From assembly GCA_002396385.1 (NCBI GenBank), contig DGTD01000100.1, positions 100,002 through 164,001 on the forward strand: a DNA stretch of 64,000 bases, read 5' to 3'. The position numbers were made by a program, and so were the translations under genes. Under the pieces are notes generated by a model. The model searched no databases, was not told the origin of the DNA, and worked only from the letters and a program-made list of their open reading frames with translations. Origin of the DNA: Bacteroidales bacterium UBA4345. GTDB lineage: Bacteria > Bacteroidota > Bacteroidia > Bacteroidales > Paludibacteraceae. This document shows positions 37,010-45,815 of the stretch, piece by piece. The stretch's first letter is position 1; each line of letters starts with the position of its first letter.

Positions 37010-37681
37010 TTATTTTTTCACAGCACGTATATAGTGTTCATCTTCACGAGGGCCAGAAAGAACCGAATTATACGTAGACCCAGGACACCGTAAATAATAA
37101 GCATAACTTGTATTATAAAGAGAAGAGGTCCAATAGAAACTATAACTAAGTTTGATAGGGAAAAATATAGTATTTCCATTGGTTTTAGAAGTTCCAACTA
37201 CACCACCAACTCCAGAGCCATTGTAATTACCTGTCTCAGTCCATGTGCATCCTTCATACAACTCTTTCATTTCTGTATAAGTTGGCATTCTCCATTCTGT
37301 TCCCCAATTGAAGGTTGCCGCATCATCTTCCGGATCTAGAACTTTCTTATGATCACTATCACAATACTTAGTATAAGTATCGTTGTAAGACTCGTAAAAC
37401 TTATAGTTATAAGAATGATATTCGATTTTAGGCCGTGTTTCACCCCAAGCAAAAAGGTCTCCGTATTCATAAGGTTCATATGCCCCCAAATTACAGGTTG
37501 CCCACAGCCTGCCACTTTTCAAACCAAGATCAACATATTCGTGAGTAAGGAATGTTACGCTATCCACCGATATTCTATTATATGCCCCATGCTGCCAAAC
37601 CCACATGCCGACTTGGGCAGAACTTTCCATGCCAAACAGAGCCACTACAAATGCTATTAGCACATTTTTCAACAAATTCAT
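37010..37681 (-). CDS. secreted FISUMP-like domain protein (2)
   Basis: A 223-residue exported paralogue of the previous gene: signal peptide (ends near SSAQ), short MWVWQHGAYNRISVDSVTFL segment, then YVDLGLKSGRLWATCNLG, GDLFAWGE, EWRMPTYTEM and VGTSKTNGNTIFFPI, ending RAVKK. It is about 35 residues shorter between motifs. Function unknown; extracellular recognition is possible. Lies 12 bp upstream of paralogue 1 and 17 bp after the sorting-tail gene. Confidence 0.75.
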   Translation of the reverse strand: MNLLKNVLIAFVVALFGMESSAQVGMWVWQHGAYNRISVDSVTFLTHEYVDLGLKSGRLWATCNLGAYEPYEYGDLFAWGETRPKIEYHSYNYKFYESYNDTYTKYCDSDHKKVLDPEDDAATFNWGTEWRMPTYTEMKELYEGCTWTETGNYNGSGVGGVVGTSKTNGNTIFFPIKLSYSFYWTSSLYNTSYAYYLRCPGSTYNSVLSGPREDEHYIRAVKK

Positions 37682-37698
37682 ATTGCGATTTTTTTAGG

Positions 37699-38163
37699 TT
37701 ATTTACGAATTAATTTGACTGACTTACCGCCTACAGATAGCACATACACACCTTTTTTAACAGGCAACACAATGGAAGCCGCGCCAGACTGATCTACAAC
37801 CACATCCATAACCCTCACTCCAGCTGCGTCATATAACTCCACTGACGTTCCAGCCTTAGCATGCTCCACACTTATGGCGTCGTTGTCCAAGCTCACAATG
37901 CGAAGGACGTCGACACCGAGGTTCTGCACGTCAGTCTGGTCCGATTCTGAAAAGTGGTAATTTTTTACTCCGTCAATAGCATAACTGGTTTCAGGGTTGC
38001 CATTTACCACCAGACAGCCATCTTTGAAAGAGATTACCGGATTGTCTTCCAACAAGAAACTGAACTTCTCGCCACTTTTTTTCTCCACAGTTACATACTT
38101 CACCATTGCATTGGTGCACAATACATTCACCAAGCAGAACATTACAATAAAAATTTTTCTCAT
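37699..38163 (-). CDS. small secreted protein with type A type IX sorting tail
   Basis: With the ATG at 38163 (MRKIFIVMFC) it has 154 residues. A signal peptide is followed by about 65 residues (KKSGEKFSFLLEDNPVISFKDG) and a C-terminal domain of about 75 residues (VELYDAAGVRVMDVVVD ... KKGVYVLSVGGKSVKLIRK) of the type A type IX family. First gene of the cassette. It is the only one of the three with a sorting tail, so it may be anchored while the others are not. Confidence 0.75.
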   Translation of the reverse strand: MRKIFIVMFCLVNVLCTNAMVKYVTVEKKSGEKFSFLLEDNPVISFKDGCLVVNGNPETSYAIDGVKNYHFSESDQTDVQNLGVDVLRIVSLDNDAISVEHAKAGTSVELYDAAGVRVMDVVVDQSGAASIVLPVKKGVYVLSVGGKSVKLIRK

Positions 38164-38211
38164 TTTGTCTAGTTTAAGGAACATCTATAAACTCTCTTTA
38201 TTAAACAGTTC

Positions 38212-38240
38212 TGGCTGTAGAGATCACATTTTTACAGCCA
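38212..38240 (-). promoter_or_regulatory. leader hairpin or operator of the secreted-protein cassette
   Basis: Eight-bp perfect inverted repeat, tggctgta at 38212-38219 and tacagcca at 38233-38240, in the predicted leader of the cassette between its -7 box and first ATG. Confidence 0.4.
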
Positions 38241-38257
38241 TATTAATTATGACATCG

Positions 38258-38265
38258 CAAATATA
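38258..38265 (-). promoter_or_regulatory. -7 box upstream of the secreted-protein cassette
   Basis: TATATTTG on the - strand, full match to TAnnTTTG, about 95 nt before the ATG at 38163. No -33 match. Confidence 0.45.
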
Positions 38266-38425
38266 GTATGATTTCCCAAAATCACGCCCCCCCATTTTTT
38301 ATGTTGTACAGCATAAAGACAAGATTTTACGCATCTCTTCACGCAGTCATAAACTCTGTGTTTACATCACAGAATCAGCGAGAACCTGCATATATTGTAA
38401 ACTTTTTGTGAAAGCGATGTTTTCC

Positions 38426-38478
38426 TTCGCCATACGCTGAGTCAAGAGTTGTTACACAACAATACAAAATTAGACGAT
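38426..38478. repeat. 53-bp direct repeat, copy B
   Basis: 52 of 53 bases match copy A at 36010-36062, same orientation. The single change (a to c at 38460) hits the copied -7 box, turning TATTTTTG into TATTGTTG, so copy B is probably a decayed, non-functional duplicate. Confidence 0.85.
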
Positions 38479-38613
38479 AAGAAAAAAAAGGATAAAGGAA
38501 GCGTATCTTCCCAACATATGAGGATTGTCTTTTTCGGCGAACCTTCCGACGCACAGAATCGCCATTGGACACACGGTAAAAACAAGCAGCGGACCTTTTC
38601 TGTTTCGAGCAGT

Positions 38614-38621
38614 TATTTTTG
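38614..38621 (+). promoter_or_regulatory. candidate -7 box 1 upstream of the LRR gene
   Basis: TATTTTTG, full match to TAnnTTTG, 78 nt before the chosen ATG. Confidence 0.4.
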
Positions 38622-38668
38622 TACACTTTACAGGCAAATCTGCTATTTTCCACATACCTACTTTACTT

Positions 38669-38676
38669 TATTTTTG
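38669..38676 (+). promoter_or_regulatory. candidate -7 box 2 upstream of the LRR gene
   Basis: TATTTTTG, full match to TAnnTTTG, 23 nt before the chosen ATG, typical spacing for this phylum. Confidence 0.5.
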
Positions 38677-38699
38677 TCTTCACAATTGAAACTAAGCAT

Positions 38700-41600
38700 A
38701 TGAAAAATTCAAAGGATAATACGGAAACGAGCAGAGCAAAGAGCCTGGTAATAAAAGAAGGCACTAAAGTGATAAAAGCAGATGAATACAAAGGGCGGGA
38801 AGACCTCTTCTCTATAATTTTACCAAAATCATTAGAGACTATAGAAGAATCGGCCTTTGAAGATTGCAAGAATTTAGAAACGGTTATTTTCAACGAGGGT
38901 TTGAAAACGGTGGGACGTTGTGCCTTCTACGGGTGTAGCAAGTTGAGGAAAGTGGAATTGCCAAACTCAGTTGAAAGCATAAAAAACCAAGGTTTTTACA
39001 GCTGCAGCAAATTAGAATGTGTAAACTTGGGGAACGGATTAAAAGAAATTGGGAATTGGGCTTTCGAGGAATGTATAAGGCTAAAAACAATTGAATTTCC
39101 TAAATCTTTGGAAAATATAGGGAAAAAGGCTTTCTCTGGTTGCAAAAGCCTCGACAATTTAACCTTCGGAGATGAAATTCAATATATAGGAGACAAAGCG
39201 TTTTCCGGTTGCACATCGCTAAAAAACGTAAGTTTCAAGTTAACCTGGACACCCTTCGGTTTCGACGTTTTCGAGAACACCCCATTTTTAGAGACAAAAC
39301 AGAAAGAGAATCCGCTGGTCGTCATCTGCGACCACATAGTGCTGGACGGAAAGAGATGTAAAGGCGATGTTACGGTTCCAGAGGGAATCACACAAATTGG
39401 GAACGGAGCCTTTTACAACAGCGTCTACCTGTCCGGCATCAAACTACCCGACACGCTGAGGCATATTGGTTACGGTTCTTTTATGGGATGCAGCAACCTT
39501 AAGGAGATAACACTACCCGACACAATAGAAGGAATATCTGAAGAAGCATTTATGGGCTGTATGTCGCTGACAAACATCAGCTACCCCGAAAAAGACATGG
39601 AGGTTTACGGCAACACATTCGACAACACTCCGTGGCTAACGGAAAAGACTGCTAACAACCAGGTTTTCTGCACATGCAAACGTCTAGTAGGAGGTAAAAC
39701 GGCCAAAGGAAGTATTAAAGTGGCGGACGTCAGAGTTATTGCGCCAAATGCCTTCGAAGGCAACTGCGAAATCACCGATGTTGACATAGCAGAAGGCGTT
39801 GAAGAAATAGGAATAGGAGCCTTCCGGAACTGCTTACGGCTTAAAAGCATCAATCTGCCAACATCATTAAAAAAGATTGGGTACGGGGCATTTGAAAATT
39901 GCAGGTCACTAAAAACAATTTCCATTCCGGAAGGCATAGAAATCGTTAAGCCAAAGACATTCAAAGATTGTGTCTCGCTAGAAGACATCCTACTGCCCAA
40001 ATCGCTAAAAGAAGTTTGTTGGGATTCCTTCGCGGGATGCTACAACCTCAACACACCCCAATTTCAACCACACACTAAAGTCGACGATTCGGCCCTACCT
40101 TGTAAAGAAGAAAAGCACGAACCGGAACTAACCGTCATGACAGAGCCTCTTATAATAAAAGCCGACCTGCCAGACAATGCCTACAAAAAACGGAACGACT
40201 TGATTGACGTGGTGATAGAGGAAGGAGTCAGTACCATCGGTTCAAAAGCATTTTTTCATTGTGAGAACTTGAGGAGTGTACATTTGCCCAGTACAATCGT
40301 CACAATAGAGGATGACGCATTCGCACACTGCAAAAATCTCCAGCAAATAAACCTACCGGGAAACTTGAGAAGGATTGGCAATTATGCATTCATACACACC
40401 GGTTTAAAGGAGGTTCGTCTACCTGAAGGAATCAACAGTGTTGGAGAATGCGCTTTCTACGGCTCAGACGTGGAAAGAGTGGTACTACCCGACGGGATTA
40501 AGCACTTAAAACAAGAAGCGTTCTGTAACTGTCAGAAGCTACGCTCTGTTCAAGTCAGTGGCCCAATTAAAGAAATAGGGTTGCGTATTTTCGGATACTG
40601 CGAAAGTCTAGTAGAAGTAACAGGCACAGGCATACGGTTTGAAGCAGACAGTTTCACCGAATGTCCCATTATGGACGACAGCGACCCAACGGTAGCATCA
40701 CCGTTTAAGGTAATAGCAGGCAACTTGATGAAATACGACCAAAAATTTAACGAAGAAGTGGTTATTCCCGAAGAAGTAACCATTATAGCCAAAGAGGTTT
40801 TCAAGAATCATAAGGAAATTAAAGCTGTCCGGTTACCAAACAACCTTACCACGATTCGAGAGGAAGCATTCGCCGGTTGTTCAAACCTAATAGAAATTAA
40901 TTTTCCGGACTCTCTTACCACCATCGAAGACTACGCCTTCTCTGAATGCGGATTCAAAACGATAGAGTGGCCGGCAACAATCACAGAAATAGAAAGAGGC
41001 GTATTTAAAGATTGCAGGCATCTGACAGAAATCAAACTACCCGACACATTAACCCATCTTAAATACAAGTGCCTTTCCGGCTGTAACATACACGACGTGG
41101 TTTTACCGAAAAACATTGAAACGTTTCTCTCATCAGGACTTTGCACGTTGGGAAATACTAAAGAAAAGGGAAAGGATGAGACTTCCAGACAGCAGGACAC
41201 CATAACCCTACTAAACGACAACTTCAACTTTGAGGAATACGGATGTGACGCTAAAGAAATTATACTTTGGGACGGAGACATCACCAAGTTGGGTTCAAAC
41301 CTACTGACTTATAAATTAATAAACGACTTCTGCCTGGGAATGGAGAGGGGGTATCCCTATTCAGAAAAAACCGTCAAACGCAACAAGCGTTTCATCAGGG
41401 AACTCTATTGTGGAAAAATCAGACGATTGGAAATGACATTGTTCTCAATTCCGTTCCTCCTGCTGAAAATCATAAACAAACTCTGTTACATTGTATTTTT
41501 TCCATACTACATTCTCCAATACCTCAAACATTTCAGTTTGAAAGGGGAAACCATTGTGCCGGACTTATTCTTCGAGGAAACCATAGATAGAATTAACAAT

Positions 41601-41750
41601 TGGTACGACTTGGGCGAACAGTTTGCCCGACACATGGGTCAAGCCACCAAAAGATATCTGGAAAAAGAAGGACTCATGAGGGAAGACGCTACTAAAGACA
41701 CCTTTCAGGAAAACACAGAGGAACAAGATTGTTATAAAACAAGGCTATAG
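38700..41750 (+). CDS. BspA-like leucine-rich-repeat protein with C-terminal membrane segment
   Basis: From the ATG at 38700 the protein has 1016 residues. About 14-470 and 482-820 are two blocks of LRR_5/BspA repeats of about 23 residues ([IL]xLPxxLxxIxxxAFxxCxxL). Both blocks open with a similar unit (IKADEYKGREDL and IKADLPDNAYKKRNDL), so the array looks duplicated. Single islands NTPFLETK and NTPWLTEK break the array, as in other BspA proteins. No signal peptide is visible from this start; about 913-945 is a hydrophobic stretch (IPFLLLKIINKLCYIVFFPYYILQ split by few polar residues), then a charged tail. An upstream TTG at 38619 would add a hydrophobic N-terminus. Confidence 0.8.
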   Translation: MKNSKDNTETSRAKSLVIKEGTKVIKADEYKGREDLFSIILPKSLETIEESAFEDCKNLETVIFNEGLKTVGRCAFYGCSKLRKVELPNSVESIKNQGFYSCSKLECVNLGNGLKEIGNWAFEECIRLKTIEFPKSLENIGKKAFSGCKSLDNLTFGDEIQYIGDKAFSGCTSLKNVSFKLTWTPFGFDVFENTPFLETKQKENPLVVICDHIVLDGKRCKGDVTVPEGITQIGNGAFYNSVYLSGIKLPDTLRHIGYGSFMGCSNLKEITLPDTIEGISEEAFMGCMSLTNISYPEKDMEVYGNTFDNTPWLTEKTANNQVFCTCKRLVGGKTAKGSIKVADVRVIAPNAFEGNCEITDVDIAEGVEEIGIGAFRNCLRLKSINLPTSLKKIGYGAFENCRSLKTISIPEGIEIVKPKTFKDCVSLEDILLPKSLKEVCWDSFAGCYNLNTPQFQPHTKVDDSALPCKEEKHEPELTVMTEPLIIKADLPDNAYKKRNDLIDVVIEEGVSTIGSKAFFHCENLRSVHLPSTIVTIEDDAFAHCKNLQQINLPGNLRRIGNYAFIHTGLKEVRLPEGINSVGECAFYGSDVERVVLPDGIKHLKQEAFCNCQKLRSVQVSGPIKEIGLRIFGYCESLVEVTGTGIRFEADSFTECPIMDDSDPTVASPFKVIAGNLMKYDQKFNEEVVIPEEVTIIAKEVFKNHKEIKAVRLPNNLTTIREEAFAGCSNLIEINFPDSLTTIEDYAFSECGFKTIEWPATITEIERGVFKDCRHLTEIKLPDTLTHLKYKCLSGCNIHDVVLPKNIETFLSSGLCTLGNTKEKGKDETSRQQDTITLLNDNFNFEEYGCDAKEIILWDGDITKLGSNLLTYKLINDFCLGMERGYPYSEKTVKRNKRFIRELYCGKIRRLEMTLFSIPFLLLKIINKLCYIVFFPYYILQYLKHFSLKGETIVPDLFFEETIDRINNWYDLGEQFARHMGQATKRYLEKEGLMREDATKDTFQENTEEQDCYKTRL

Positions 41751-41966
41751 AACCGACACAGGGGGGAAACCAGCATCAGGAAATGCCTGTTGGGAATGGG
41801 AATTAGCAGAAGGAACGGCATCCCCTGAAAACACCGCCTTACACTACCCTTTCTTTAAGGAAAGGTCGGGAAGCGACAGGTTTTCCAAATAGGCAAACAG
41901 GGCAGCGTCAATAAAGAGTATCGGCTTCACTTTAAACCAGAAAGGACAGCATTCGTTTTTTTTATG

Positions 41967-41974
41967 TAAATTTG
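41967..41974 (+). promoter_or_regulatory. -7 box upstream of the HsdR_N-like gene
   Basis: TAAATTTG, full match to TAnnTTTG, 18 nt before the ATG at 41993. It overlaps the in-frame TTG at 41972, which is why I reject that TTG as a start. Confidence 0.55.
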
Positions 41975-41992
41975 CGTAAACGCACATCAGTA

Positions 41993-42439
41993 ATGGAAAC
42001 TCTGAATTTGCCAAAATTCCCTTTCCGTACAAAAACAGAAGACGGAAAGACCTACATACTTGACGAGCAGCGCAAAAAATACGTAAAGCTGACGCCGGAA
42101 GAATGGGTACGCCAACACATGGTTAAATACCTGATCGGCTACAAAGGCTACCCAAGCCAGCTGATTGTGAACGAAGGTATTGTGGAATTGAACGGCATGA
42201 GCAAACGGTTCGACACGGTCATCCACGACCGTCAAGGGAAGCCGCAACTGATTGCCGAATACAAGGCTCCAAGCGTGAAAATAACCCAAAAGGTATTTGA
42301 CCAAATTGCAAGCTACAATATGAAACTGCACGTCGACTACCTGTTGGTAAGCAACGGATTGAGCCACTACTGCTGCAAAGTGAATTGGGGAGAAGACCAA
42401 TACACTTTCCTGCACGACATTCCGGAATGTTTTTTCTAA
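41993..42439 (+). CDS. HsdR N-terminal-like nuclease-fold protein
   Basis: A 148-residue protein made only of the type I restriction enzyme R-subunit N-terminal domain (HSDR_N_2 type): VRQHMVKYLIGYKGYP near 40, then RFDTVIHDRQGKPQLIAEYKAP, the nuclease-like D...ExK pattern, and ISYNM.../DYLLVSNG-like strands. There is no helicase or specificity subunit nearby, so it is not a restriction system. As I recall this single-domain protein is usually divergent from holA in Bacteroidota; here 5.9 kb separates them. Confidence 0.85.
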   Translation: METLNLPKFPFRTKTEDGKTYILDEQRKKYVKLTPEEWVRQHMVKYLIGYKGYPSQLIVNEGIVELNGMSKRFDTVIHDRQGKPQLIAEYKAPSVKITQKVFDQIASYNMKLHVDYLLVSNGLSHYCCKVNWGEDQYTFLHDIPECFF

Positions 42440-42478
42440 AGGGGAAAACAAGACAGAAGAAACCAACATTAACAAGAT

Positions 42479-43261
42479 ATGAGTGAAGAACAAGAAAAGG
42501 TTGTTGAAAGCACACAACCAGAAGAAGTCAGACAAATTGAGAACAAAGACAACAAGGAAAAGAAAAAAGGAGGACATTTTCTAATGAAACTTGGTTGTTT
42601 CACATTCTTCATTTTGTTACTGATAGGTGCTATATTCTGCTATTTCCGCTACTACTACGTGGTTGCAGACGGAGTGAAAGCCGGCAACTTGAACTACATT
42701 ACCCGCAAAGGCTATGTATTTAAGACCTTTGAAGGCCGACTGATTCAAGAAGGCATTAAAAGCGGCAACACGACAGGGACCATACAGAACAACGAGTTCA
42801 TATTCTCGGTAAGCGACGACCGTCTGTTCAAGATTATGGAAACGATGACCAACCAACAGCTGCAACTACACTACAACGAATACCTTCACAGCCTGCCTTG
42901 GCGCGGCTATAGCGAATTTGTTGTAGACAGCATCATTTCCGTCAATAACGTACCGTTTAACGAATACATGGCGAAATACCACTTGAACGGGGCCATGCCA
43001 CCACAAGTGAACACAAACAACGCAATCGGCACAGTCGGCAAAAACTCCGAGCCGCAGCAACAAGAGGTAACAATGGAAGATGCAGTCAGAGAACTGCAGC
43101 AGGCAAAAGAGCGGTTAGAGAAGGCGCAACAACAATTAGAGCGCGTACAACGACAGCAAAACGGAGGGGTCGGGACAAACGGAAACAATCAACGACGCTA
43201 CCAACGCCCCGATGACTCTAACAACGGCAACAACCAGCCAGACGACGATAACGTCTTCTAA
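42479..43261 (+). CDS. single-helix membrane protein with coiled coil and disordered tail
   Basis: Not recognised as a named family. The 260-residue protein has an acidic/Lys-rich N-terminus, one helix at about 38-60 ([19 protein letters not shown]), a conserved-looking domain with [22 protein letters not shown] about 69-90, then a Gln/Glu-rich coiled coil at about 190-228 and an Asn/Asp-rich low-complexity end. The first 160 residues resemble proteins next to recR in other Bacteroidota, as I recall. 11 bp before recR. Confidence 0.7.
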   Translation: MSEEQEKVVESTQPEEVRQIENKDNKEKKKGGHFLMKLGCFTFFILLLIGAIFCYFRYYYVVADGVKAGNLNYITRKGYVFKTFEGRLIQEGIKSGNTTGTIQNNEFIFSVSDDRLFKIMETMTNQQLQLHYNEYLHSLPWRGYSEFVVDSIISVNNVPFNEYMAKYHLNGAMPPQVNTNNAIGTVGKNSEPQQQEVTMEDAVRELQQAKERLEKAQQQLERVQRQQNGGVGTNGNNQRRYQRPDDSNNGNNQPDDDNVF

Positions 43262-43272
43262 ACAGAGAAAAC

Positions 43273-43881
43273 GTGGAGAAACTGACATCGGCATTACTTG
43301 AAGACGCTGTAGACCAAATATCGCGCATGCCCGGCATTGGGAAAAAAAGCGCCCTACGCATTATGCTGCACCTGCTGAAACGCCCTAACGACGAGGTTGA
43401 ACGCCTCGGCAACAGCATTATTAACGCACGGAACAATATTGGTTACTGCAAAGTGTGCCACAACATAAGCGACACGGAGACATGCGCCATCTGCGCCGAC
43501 CAACGGCGGGACGCACACACCTTGTGCGTGGTAGAAAACATACAAGACGTTATGAGCATTGAAAACACACAGCAGTATAACGGACGCTACCACGTGTTAG
43601 GAGGTATAATTTCACCCATGGACGGAATCGGTCCCAACGACCTTACTATAGACAGTTTGGAAGAGCGTGTAAAGGCTGGAGGGATTAACGAAGTGATACT
43701 TGCACTGAGCGCCACCATAGAGGGCGACACCACCAGTTTCTACATCTACAAAAAACTGGTTAGCACAGGGGTGAAGATTACGACTCTTGCCCGGGGTGTA
43801 GCTGTAGGCGACAGCCTGCAATATGCCGACGAGGTCACATTGGGAAGTTCGTTGCTGAACCGCATACCATTTTCAAGATAA
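43273..43881 (+). CDS. recR: recombination mediator RecR
   Basis: Works with RecO/RecF to load RecA at gaps. The 202-residue protein has the N-terminal HhH ([12 protein letters not shown]), a zinc finger C59-C62-C71-C74, and the Toprim domain ([13 protein letters not shown]...). It starts with GTG at 43273; no in-frame ATG is close. Full length. Likely in one operon with the preceding and following membrane-protein genes. Confidence 0.95.
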   Translation: MEKLTSALLEDAVDQISRMPGIGKKSALRIMLHLLKRPNDEVERLGNSIINARNNIGYCKVCHNISDTETCAICADQRRDAHTLCVVENIQDVMSIENTQQYNGRYHVLGGIISPMDGIGPNDLTIDSLEERVKAGGINEVILALSATIEGDTTSFYIYKKLVSTGVKITTLARGVAVGDSLQYADEVTLGSSLLNRIPFSR

Positions 43882-43895
43882 CAACAAAAGAACAA

Positions 43896-44342
43896 ATGGA
43901 CGAAAAACAATTTAAAAACAGCGTAAAACAACTTAAACGGATTCACAAGATAACAAGCATATCGCTCACCATTGCCACCATCTGCTTTATATGCGCACCC
44001 GTTTCACAATTGTGGGCAGAAGAAGGGACACCCTACGAGCTAAAGAGCATTCTCTTGCTATTTGCCATAGGCAACATACCACTTCTTTACTGGCTCTACA
44101 ACAAAAATGTTGTTGAAACAAAACAAAGCCAAACGGAAAGACAGGCAAATTTCTTGAAATGGAGTACCATAAGGCTGTATGTATGGGCAATTGACGTATT
44201 GTTATGCCTGCTTATGTATCATTTCGACAGCGAAGGCTTGACCTCTAAAATCAACTCATCGTTCTATCTGACTATTTTCTGTCTGGCGGTCATCGTTGTA
44301 CTTGGCAGAATAAATGAAAACGATTTGAAAGAACAACAATAA
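43896..44342 (+). CDS. small membrane protein of unknown function
   Basis: A 148-residue protein with four predicted helices (about 20-42, 52-72, 92-112, 121-141) and a charged N-terminus. No motif or family recognised. It follows recR by 14 bp and ends just before a strong terminator, so it is the last gene of the 42-44.3 kb operon. Confidence 0.65.
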   Translation: MDEKQFKNSVKQLKRIHKITSISLTIATICFICAPVSQLWAEEGTPYELKSILLLFAIGNIPLLYWLYNKNVVETKQSQTERQANFLKWSTIRLYVWAIDVLLCLLMYHFDSEGLTSKINSSFYLTIFCLAVIVVLGRINENDLKEQQ

Positions 44343-44350
44343 AGACAACA

Positions 44351-44387
44351 AAAAAGACAGGTGGACTTATACCGCCTGTCTTTTTTA
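44351..44387. terminator. intrinsic terminator after the recR operon
   Basis: A 15-bp stem with one G-T pair (44351-44365 with 44373-44387), 7-nt loop, A-run before and T-run after. Could act on both strands, but is over 100 nt from the DUF58 stop. Confidence 0.88.
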
Positions 44388-44493
44388 TACACATATCGCA
44401 ACCAGAACTATCACATTAACAAACACATAGCCTTTCGCCTTACATTATTCTATCTTCTTTACGACATGCCAGCACCAAATGCTCGACAAAAAA

Positions 44494-45807
44494 TCAGAGC
44501 ACGTGTCGCGATTTAAATTCAAGATAACGGTTGATAACGCTGGCAGAAAGGTGCTCGGGCGATGTCAGTAGCGAATAAATACCATAATGGCGCAGTTCGG
44601 AAACAATGAGTTTTTGTTCAAAACTGAATTTTTGCGCCACCATCTGAGTCACATACCCCAAAGTATCGGTAGCTTTTTCCGTTGCCAACCGTTCTACATC
44701 TTTATCCACAAAAAAAGTAACAAGAACGACATGAGAAAGAGACAATCGCTTTAAATAAGGTAATTGCCGGCGCATTGCCGTAAGCGAGTCGAACGTGGTG
44801 TAAACCACTAACAGGCTTCGCTTCTGAACTTTCCGTTTACAAAACTCGTACAATGCGAAATAGTCGCTCTGATGGAAAGAAGTCACCTCATCGTATAATG
44901 CAGCCATCAGTTTATTCATTTGAGAAGAATAACGAGTAGCGGCAACAAACGTATCGACCGACTTTTCAAAAGAAATAATGCCCGCATTGTCGGCATGCGA
45001 AAGTGCGAAATACGACAACTGAAGAGCCGAATTAATAGCATGGTCGAGCAACGACAGGCCCGCAAACGTGTGTTGCATGCCCCGTCCTTTATCGATAACG
45101 GCATAAACCGTCTGCGACTGTTCTTCCTGATTTTCGTTAACCATAAGGCGGTGACGGCGCGCAGTAGCCTTCCAGTTTATAGACCGGTAGTCGTCGCCCT
45201 CGACATACTCTCGCATTTTCTCAAATTCCTTGCTCTGCCCCATACGACGCACCAATTTCGATCCCCAGAGCCGTTCACGGTTCTCGACTGACAAAAGTTG
45301 CGAATTGCGCAAGAAAAAGAAAGACGGATAGACCGACGACTTAAACAACTGGTCAGATTTGAACCGGCGTAAGACCAAATACGGCCACACCGAAACAAAA
45401 GCGTTCACATTGTGGAAAAAATAGAAACCACGACGCAAGGGACGTACCGTATACGACAGCACCGTTTCATCGCCAGCCGCAAGGTCGGCTTCCAATCTCA
45501 TATCACGAATTTGGAAAGTGTAGGGAGGTTCGTCGTAGACAATAGCATGAACCGGGATATGGTAGGTGTTACGCACCCTCAGTTGCACGACATTGTCGTC
45601 GCCAATGGAAAGGCGTTCGGGGTTGTCACGTACGACCTCTATTTTACCCTTATGGGCATAAATCCAGATATAGTTATAGCAAACAGCCAACACCATGACG
45701 GCCGCAAGCACATAGCCAACCACAAAGAAAAAAGCCCACAGGTAGCCGAGCGACAGGACAACAGCCGTCGCGACAAAAAAGATAAAAAGCCTACGGGTGA
45801 GAAACAT
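44494..45807 (-). CDS. DUF58 domain protein
   Basis: A 437-residue membrane protein with two N-terminal helices (about 7-45), a beta-rich part, and the DUF58 core at about 200 (REYVEGDDYRSINWKATARR) leading into a vWA-like region (VYAVIDKGRGMQHTFAG). DUF58 proteins are partners of MoxR ATPases; function is not established. The basic SINWKATARRHRLMV signature is intact. Last gene of the MoxR operon, 8 bp after moxR. Confidence 0.9.
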   Translation of the reverse strand: MFLTRRLFIFFVATAVVLSLGYLWAFFFVVGYVLAAVMVLAVCYNYIWIYAHKGKIEVVRDNPERLSIGDDNVVQLRVRNTYHIPVHAIVYDEPPYTFQIRDMRLEADLAAGDETVLSYTVRPLRRGFYFFHNVNAFVSVWPYLVLRRFKSDQLFKSSVYPSFFFLRNSQLLSVENRERLWGSKLVRRMGQSKEFEKMREYVEGDDYRSINWKATARRHRLMVNENQEEQSQTVYAVIDKGRGMQHTFAGLSLLDHAINSALQLSYFALSHADNAGIISFEKSVDTFVAATRYSSQMNKLMAALYDEVTSFHQSDYFALYEFCKRKVQKRSLLVVYTTFDSLTAMRRQLPYLKRLSLSHVVLVTFFVDKDVERLATEKATDTLGYVTQMVAQKFSFEQKLIVSELRHYGIYSLLTSPEHLSASVINRYLEFKSRHVL

Positions 45808-45815
45808 AAGCCGGT

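Larger units (their letters stand above)
38164..38699. other. intergenic region between the cassette and the LRR gene
   Basis: About 536 bp. It holds the cassette's -7 box and leader hairpin, copy B of the 53-bp repeat, and two candidate -7 boxes for the LRR gene. Copy B still encodes the start MAKE followed by a 23-codon reading frame ending at 38362, which does not resemble holA beyond the first codons. No other gene is supported. Confidence 0.6.

Noticed and set aside
38362..38433. 23-codon frame starting MAKE in repeat copy B
   Set aside because: Only the first codons match holA because they lie in the repeat; the rest is unlike holA and the copied -7 box is damaged, so it is probably a relic.
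41844..42032. Small - strand frame with a hydrophobic middle, before the HsdR_N-like gene
   Set aside because: It runs into the HsdR_N start and its promoter, has no leader or promoter of its own and no family resemblance.
41993..42439. Type I restriction system
   Set aside because: Only the HsdR N-terminal-like domain is present; there is no helicase, HsdM or HsdS gene nearby.
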